Assembly (NCBI GenBank): GCA_038239195.1 | Contig: JBBSEZ010000444.1 | Span: 1 to 8,193 of the forward strand | Direction of reading: 5' to 3' | DNA: 8,193 nt | From: JBBSEZ01 sp038239195 | GTDB lineage: Bacteria; Planctomycetota; Planctomycetia; Gemmatales; Gemmataceae | Shown here: piece after piece, positions 4,320 through 8,193 of the stretch | How the letters are laid out: the number at the start of each line of letters is the position of its first letter | Numbering within the stretch: position 1 is the first letter of the stretch | The notes under the pieces: generated by a model | Told to the model about the DNA's origin: nothing | The model's input: the letters and a program-made list of their open reading frames with translations, nothing else | Database searches by the model: none | Made by a program: the position numbers and the translations under genes

Positions 4320-6479
4320 ATGGTCCAAGTCTGCTCCCGCTGCCAGAGGGCCAACCCGAAGGACGCCGTCTACTGCTACTTCGACGGCATCGTCCTTGCC
4401 GCGGGCGGGCCAGCGCTCGCCGTCGCCGGCCAGGAACTGACCTTCCCCTCCGGCCGGCGCTGCCGCACCCTCGACGACCTCGTCCAGGCCTGTTACACCG
4501 AATGGGACCAGGCCCGCGACCTGCTCGTCCAGGGCATGCTCGCGCGCTTCCTCGGCCAGGTCGGTCGCGCCGACCTGGCAAGCGCTGCCCAGCAAGCCCA
4601 GGCCCTCCCCGACCCCGACGTCGCCCTGCACACCCTCATCGGCAACCTTCCCGCCCCCCAGGGCCAGCTCCCGCGCCTCGAGCTCGCCCCGCGCCGGCTC
4701 ATCGTAGGCCCCATCGCCGTCGGTTCGCAGAGCGCTGTTTCCTTCACCGTCAGCAACCTCGGCCAGGGCATCCTCCAGGGGCGACTCACCGTCACGGACG
4801 GCCACTCCTGGCTCAAGGTTGTCGGCGGCAGCAGCGATCGGCACCTGTCCCTTCACGTGGGCCGCAACCAGGGCATCACTCTGCGCGTCGATTCGGAACG
4901 TTTGGTGGCCCCCCAGAGCTACACCGGCAAGGTGACCGCCATCACCAACGGCGGGATCGCCGAGGTCGCCCTCCGCCTCGACCTCTCCGTCGTCCCGTTC
5001 GCCCGCGCCCCCTTTCAGGGCGCCTCCAGCGCGCAGGAGATGGCCAAGCGGATGCGGCAAAACCCCAAGCCCGCCATCGACCTCCTCACCAACGGCGAGA
5101 TCGCCCGTTGGTTCGCCGCCAACGGCTGGTCCTACCCCATCGCCGGCAGCGCCATCGCCGGCATGGCCGCCGTCCAGCAGTTCTTCGACGCCCTCGGCCT
5201 GGCCAAGCCCCCTGCTCTCGAACTGTCGCAAAAGGACTTCCGCCTCCGCGCCAACGTCCCGCAGAAGCTGCGCGAGCAGGTCGTCCTGCGCACCGCCGAC
5301 AAGAAGCTCGTCTACGCCCAGATCGACAGCGACAGCCCCTGGCTCAAGCCCGTCGCGCCGACGGCCACCGGGCAGCAGCAGGCGCTCATCCCCTTCGAGG
5401 TCGATGCCTCGCTCATGAACGACGATGCCCTTTTCGTCGGCAACCTGCGCATCGTCGCCAACGCCAACCAGACCTTCAGCGTCCGGGTCAGTGTGGACGT
5501 CAAGGGCAACCCGCCCTCCAACCGCGCCCGCCCGGCGCCCATTCCGGCGCCCGCCCGCGCTCCCGTTCTCGCCCCCATCCTCGCTCCGGCGGCCCCTGCC
5601 GTCCCCGCGTCGGTCGCGATCAACAACCGTCCCGCGTTCTGGGAGCAGCCGGCCCCCGCCAACCCGCCAGCTCCGGTTCGAGGCCCCCAGCCCGTGGTGC
5701 AATCGGTGCCACCCACCCCGACCGCGCCGATGCCCGTGTTCGCGCCGCCACCCTCGTACGTCCCGCCCGCGCCGCGGCCCGCCCCGGCCCAGCAGGCGAT
5801 CCAGCCCGCCCCGCAGGTTCACGGCATCCAGGAAGATTGGGCCGCGACGGTCGCGCCCGCGGCGCGCTCTCCCGCCCGACCCCGCCGGGTCGGGCTTTTC
5901 CAGCCGCTCCTCGTCGGCGCGCTGACCGCACTCATCGTCCGGCTGCTGCTCGTCGCGCCGGGCGACCTGCTGGCGCGCCTCCTCTTCAACCGCATCCAGG
6001 GCCCGGCGCCGGGCACGCTCGAGCGCTGGGCCCGCTCGCCGTTGAGCGAGGAGAACTTCCTCTCCGTGTTCGTGCTGTCCACCTGGTGGCTCGGCGCCTT
6101 CGTGGGGGTCGTGCTGGTCTACCAGAAGGGCGGCCGCTTCGCCGACCTGCTGTGCGGGGCCGCCGCCGGCGCGTGGGCGGGGCTGGCCGCCTGCGCCACG
6201 CTCGGCTGCGCGATGGCGCTCATCGACTTCGTCCCACGCTTGCTGCTCAAGGCCGTGCCGAGCTCTGTCTCGATCCCCGCGGTGGTCGCGACCCTGCTCT
6301 GGCTGGCGCTGGCGCCGTTGTGCTGGACGCTCCTGGGGGCGGGGCTGGGGATGGTGTTGACGATGGCGGGCCGGCGCGGCGCGGCGGCGATGGCGCTCCT
6401 GGCCCTGCCGCTGGCGTGGGTTTGCCGGCTGTGCCGACTCGACCGGGCCGCCGACTTCTTTCTGTTGCAAGGAAGTTGA
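4320..6479 (+). CDS. Zinc-ribbon / beta-domain / proline-rich / polytopic membrane protein, 719 residues
   Basis: Function unknown; probably a membrane-anchored interaction protein. The start is ATG 4320, with GGGGAA at 4311-4316 upstream and the zinc ribbon beginning at once. An in-frame ATG at 4272 would add 16 residues but lies inside the palindrome block. Order: zinc ribbon (C5, C8, C19, with D22 in the fourth position, CYFDG); helical region 44-110 (FPSGRRCRTLDDLVQAC, EWDQARDLL); a beta-rich, Ig-like domain 118-226; helical 236-292 (EMAKRMRQNP, GEIARWFAANGWSY); a second beta-rich domain 298-396; a proline/alanine linker 398-520; then a C-terminal membrane domain with about five helices (527-545, 582-601, 607-640, 652-678, 688-702). 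The ribbon and following helical region resemble recurrent planctomycete N-termini. The soluble part would face the cytoplasm if the ribbon binds zinc there. Codons end mostly in C up to the linker but shift towards G in the membrane domain, suggesting a fusion. VWA gene follows after 297 bases. Confidence 0.92.
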   Translation: MVQVCSRCQRANPKDAVYCYFDGIVLAAGGPALAVAGQELTFPSGRRCRTLDDLVQACYTEWDQARDLLVQGMLARFLGQVGRADLASAAQQAQALPDPDVALHTLIGNLPAPQGQLPRLELAPRRLIVGPIAVGSQSAVSFTVSNLGQGILQGRLTVTDGHSWLKVVGGSSDRHLSLHVGRNQGITLRVDSERLVAPQSYTGKVTAITNGGIAEVALRLDLSVVPFARAPFQGASSAQEMAKRMRQNPKPAIDLLTNGEIARWFAANGWSYPIAGSAIAGMAAVQQFFDALGLAKPPALELSQKDFRLRANVPQKLREQVVLRTADKKLVYAQIDSDSPWLKPVAPTATGQQQALIPFEVDASLMNDDALFVGNLRIVANANQTFSVRVSVDVKGNPPSNRARPAPIPAPARAPVLAPILAPAAPAVPASVAINNRPAFWEQPAPANPPAPVRGPQPVVQSVPPTPTAPMPVFAPPPSYVPPAPRPAPAQQAIQPAPQVHGIQEDWAATVAPAARSPARPRRVGLFQPLLVGALTALIVRLLLVAPGDLLARLLFNRIQGPAPGTLERWARSPLSEENFLSVFVLSTWWLGAFVGVVLVYQKGGRFADLLCGAAAGAWAGLAACATLGCAMALIDFVPRLLLKAVPSSVSIPAVVATLLWLALAPLCWTLLGAGLGMVLTMAGRRGAAAMALLALPLAWVCRLCRLDRAADFFLLQGS

Positions 6480-6484
6480 GGGCA

Positions 6485-6520
6485 CGCGCCTCGGCCTTCC
6501 CGGGCGCGCCTCCGGTTTTT
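6485..6520 (+). terminator. Possible intrinsic terminator of the zinc-ribbon gene
   Basis: CGCGCC (6485-6490) pairs with GGCGCG (6503-6508), giving a six-bp GC stem with a 12-base loop, eight bases after the TGA at 6477-6479. TTTTT follows at 6516-6520, with CCTCCGG between stem and T-run. The spacing is loose, so this is only a candidate. Confidence 0.35.
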
Positions 6521-6535
6521 CCTGTTCTCGCGGAA

Positions 6536-6582
6536 CGTCGCGTGGTAAAGGGGGAGGGGCCCAGAGCCGATTGCACGCGACG
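6536..6582. repeat. 9-bp inverted repeat with 29-nt spacer upstream of the VWA gene
   Basis: CGTCGCGTG (6536-6544) and CACGCGACG (6574-6582) are exact reverse complements. CGGAAC flanks the structure as a direct repeat (6531-6536 and 6581-6586). It lies about 195 bases before the VWA start and could be a regulator-binding pair of half-sites or a leader hairpin. No second copy seen. Confidence 0.55.
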
Positions 6583-6776
6583 GAACATTTTTCCTCGATG
6601 GAGCGGGGACGCAGGAAAAGCGGGCGCCGCCCTGTTGCCGGCGCTCTCGCGGTGTGTTAAAAAGGGCGATCGACACTTCGCCACGTCTTCGTCGCCCTAT
6701 TTGGCACACGAACGGGTGACGATCTCGCCGGGAAGGTCGCGAACCAACGTCCCAGGCCCACAGGCACCAGACAACC

Positions 6777-8078
6777 ATGACGCCGACAGCATCGCAAGCC
6801 AAGATCCACATCGAGCGGATGATGTACCGCAGCAGCGTGGCGGTCTCCGGGGAGAGCGCCGCCAGCTACGCCCTCATCAAGCTCATTCCCGCCGGCGGCG
6901 GCGCGGGCAGCAGGCCCATGGGCCTGAACCTTGCCCTCGTGCTCGACGTCTCCGGGTCGATGTACGAAGAGGACGGCACCGGCATCAGCCGGCTGCACCG
7001 GGTCCAGCAGGCGGCGCGCGCCGCCGTCGCGAAGCTCGACCCCGCCAGCACCACCCTCTCCATCGTCGCCTTCGCCCACGACGCCCAGGTGGTGCTCCCC
7101 GCCACGCCCCTGACCGACAAGGCCAAGATCGAAGACGTGATCGACCGCATCGACCGCTTCGACGTCGACCCGGGCGGCACCGCCATGGACCAGGGCATCC
7201 AACTGGCGCTTGGCGAGATCGAGAAGGGCCTCGGCGTCGGCGGGCTGTCCCAGCTCGTCGTGCTGACCGACGGCGAGACCTCCGGCGAGCGCACCTGCCG
7301 CGAGCTGGCCACCGCCGCCGGGCAGAAGAAAGTGCGCTTCAACGTGATCGGCGTGGGCACGGAGTGGAACCAGTCGCTCATCAAGGACCTCGCCAAGTTG
7401 GCCAACGGCGACTGGGCCTACATCGACGTCAACGACGCCGAAGCCGCCGAGCGCGTCCTCGTCAAGGAGGCCGAGAGCCTCGCGGCCGTCGGCTTCCTCA
7501 ACGTCGAGATGCACCTGCGCCCGATGAAGGACATCAAGATCAAGCGCGTGCGCATGGTCGTGCCCGACATCAAGGACATGCCTCCCAAGGAGGTCGAGGA
7601 CCGCCACCTCGTCGCCAGCCTCGGCACGCTGGAGCGCGACAAGCCGACCCGCTACATCCTCGACCTGAGCCTGCCGAAGAGGCCCGACGGGAAGTTCCGC
7701 ATCGCCGACATCGAGATCACCTTCGACCCGGGCAACGGCAAGCGCGAGACGACGGGCCCGGTCCCGCTCGAGGTGACGTACACGGCGGCGGGCCAGGGCT
7801 ACGTCAACGCCGAGGTGGCCAAGCACATCGACGAGGTGCAGATCTTCGAGGCCAACAACGTGTTGCAGCAGGCCATCGCCTCCAACGATCAGGAGAAGGC
7901 GGTGCAGGCCGCCAAGATCATCGAGAAGAAGGCCGAGGTCATGGGGCCGCGCGGCGCCAAGAAGACGATGCTCGCCAAGCAGGTGTTGGCGGAAATCAAC
8001 GCCGGCGGCCGCGTCTCCAAGAAGACCCAACTCGCCATGGACGACGTCGCCAGGGAAATGGAGGCCCCGCCGTCCTGA
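6777..8078 (+). CDS. VWA-domain protein with intact MIDAS, 433 residues
   Basis: A soluble von Willebrand factor A protein that should bind a divalent metal and use it to hold a partner protein. Residues 1-45 are an N-terminal beta segment (IHIERMMYRSS, SYALIKLIPAG). The VWA fold spans about 48-230. Its MIDAS is complete: D57-x-S59-x-S61 (LDVSGSM), T135 in DPGGTAMDQG, and D165 in VVLTDGE. FNVIGVGTEWNQSLIKDLAK supplies the last strand and helix. Residues 235-340 form a beta-rich domain (VEMHLRPMKDIKIKRVRM, IADIEITFDPG). Residues 345-433 are helical and charged, possibly a coiled-coil tail. There is no signal peptide or membrane segment. ATG 6777 lacks a clear ribosome binding site; the alternative ATG at 6819 would cut the first beta strand. 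It follows the zinc-ribbon gene on the same strand but after 297 bases, so it may have its own promoter. The domain call is firm; the partner is unknown. Confidence 0.95.
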   Translation: MTPTASQAKIHIERMMYRSSVAVSGESAASYALIKLIPAGGGAGSRPMGLNLALVLDVSGSMYEEDGTGISRLHRVQQAARAAVAKLDPASTTLSIVAFAHDAQVVLPATPLTDKAKIEDVIDRIDRFDVDPGGTAMDQGIQLALGEIEKGLGVGGLSQLVVLTDGETSGERTCRELATAAGQKKVRFNVIGVGTEWNQSLIKDLAKLANGDWAYIDVNDAEAAERVLVKEAESLAAVGFLNVEMHLRPMKDIKIKRVRMVVPDIKDMPPKEVEDRHLVASLGTLERDKPTRYILDLSLPKRPDGKFRIADIEITFDPGNGKRETTGPVPLEVTYTAAGQGYVNAEVAKHIDEVQIFEANNVLQQAIASNDQEKAVQAAKIIEKKAEVMGPRGAKKTMLAKQVLAEINAGGRVSKKTQLAMDDVAREMEAPPS

Positions 8079-8081
8079 GTC

Positions 8082-8121
8082 GCCCCCGGAATTTCGTTTA
8101 GCCGCCCCGCGGGCCGGGGGC
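8082..8121 (+). terminator. Inverted repeat after the VWA gene, possible terminator
   Basis: GCCCCCGG (8082-8089) and CCGGGGGC (8114-8121) pair perfectly, with the palindrome CCCGCGGG (8106-8113) inside the loop. It starts three bases after the VWA stop at 8078. There is no T-run after it, so an intrinsic role is uncertain. Confidence 0.4.
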
Positions 8122-8132
8122 GCCCGCCCGGA

Positions 8133-8183
8133 CCCCCCCCCCCCGGGGGGGGGGAAAGGGGGCCACCGACCGACCCCCCCCCC
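8133..8183. other. Long C and G homopolymer runs, doubtful sequence
   Basis: A run of 12 C (8133-8144) is followed directly by 10 G (8145-8154), then AAA, five G, and later 10 C (8174-8183). No gene can be read here. Such runs are prone to sequencing and assembly error, so lengths and any reading frame at this edge should not be trusted. Confidence 0.7.
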
Positions 8184-8193
8184 GCCCAGCCGC

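Larger units (their letters stand above)
6480..6776. other. Intergenic region upstream of the VWA gene
   Basis: These 297 bases hold no gene I can support. They contain a possible terminator hairpin at 6485-6508 followed by T5, a 9-bp inverted repeat at 6536-6582, and a small GC stem (GCGCCG 6624-6629 / CGGCGC 6639-6644). The stretch before the VWA start, around TTAAAAAGG (6657-6665) and CCCTATTTGG (6695-6704), is the least GC-rich part and the likeliest promoter zone, but no -35/-10 pair is convincing. Confidence 0.5.

Noticed and set aside
2629..4581. A 650-codon minus-strand open frame
   Set aside because: It runs across two plus-strand genes, a spacer and the palindromes with arginine/glycine-rich low-complexity sequence. 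No motif supports it.
3978..6485. An 835-codon minus-strand open frame opposite the zinc-ribbon gene
   Set aside because: The plus-strand product has recognisable motifs and membrane segments. The minus product is low-complexity (G, A, R, D) with no motif, so it is an antisense shadow.
6702..6725. TGGCAC resembling a sigma-54 -24 element upstream of the VWA gene
   Set aside because: The matching TTGC -12 element is absent five bases later; CGGG is there instead.
6657..8030. A 457-codon minus-strand open frame opposite the VWA gene
   Set aside because: The plus strand encodes a complete VWA domain with MIDAS. The minus frame is a mirror-type shadow rich in L, G, D and V.
3905..8101. A 1398-codon plus-strand open frame crossing all three cluster genes
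   Set aside because: It is out of frame with the FHA, zinc-ribbon and VWA genes, is swamped by arginine, proline and alanine, and is what high-GC third positions give in a shifted frame.

Overview
The window is high-GC bacterial DNA and most resembles a planctomycete, probably of the Gemmata group. This rests on three genes. One encodes a protein with a CxxC...CxFDG zinc ribbon, a proline-rich linker and a membrane domain. One is an FHA-type remnant behind a glycine-rich membrane anchor. One encodes a cytoplasmic von Willebrand factor A (VWA) protein. Their third codon positions are almost all G or C. The assignment is inferred from gene style only; there is no rRNA or other marker.

Layout. 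(1) Positions 1-1690, minus strand: an IS1634-type (IS4 superfamily) transposase whose 3' end runs off the window. Its DDE residues are intact and its base composition is visibly lower in GC than the cluster at the other end. (2) Positions 1700-2735: a patchwork of small plus-strand frames. The best is a 74-residue hypothetical protein at 1988-2212. A tiny frame precedes it, and a frame interrupted by TGA follows (2291-2446, then 2486-2734). It reads like accessory or decayed DNA beside an insertion sequence. (3) Positions 2911-3471: a GC-rich hypothetical membrane protein with G-ending codons, followed by a pyrimidine-rich spacer. (4) Positions 3796-8078: three co-directional genes. These are a shortened FHA-type membrane protein, a 719-residue zinc-ribbon/beta-domain/proline-rich/membrane protein, and a 433-residue VWA protein with a complete MIDAS. 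(5) Positions 8079-8193: hairpins and long C and G runs that look partly like sequencing or assembly error.

Working together (inference). In planctomycetes, FHA, zinc-ribbon and VWA proteins are often found near Ser/Thr kinases and phosphatases. The two membrane proteins plus the soluble metal-dependent VWA protein could form a membrane-anchored protein-interaction module. The FHA copy here lacks the residues needed to bind phosphothreonine, so it has probably lost its usual job. The most distinctive non-coding feature is a block of nested perfect palindromes (4201-4278) between the FHA remnant and the zinc-ribbon gene.

I saw no tRNA, rRNA, CRISPR array or clear-cut novel system.
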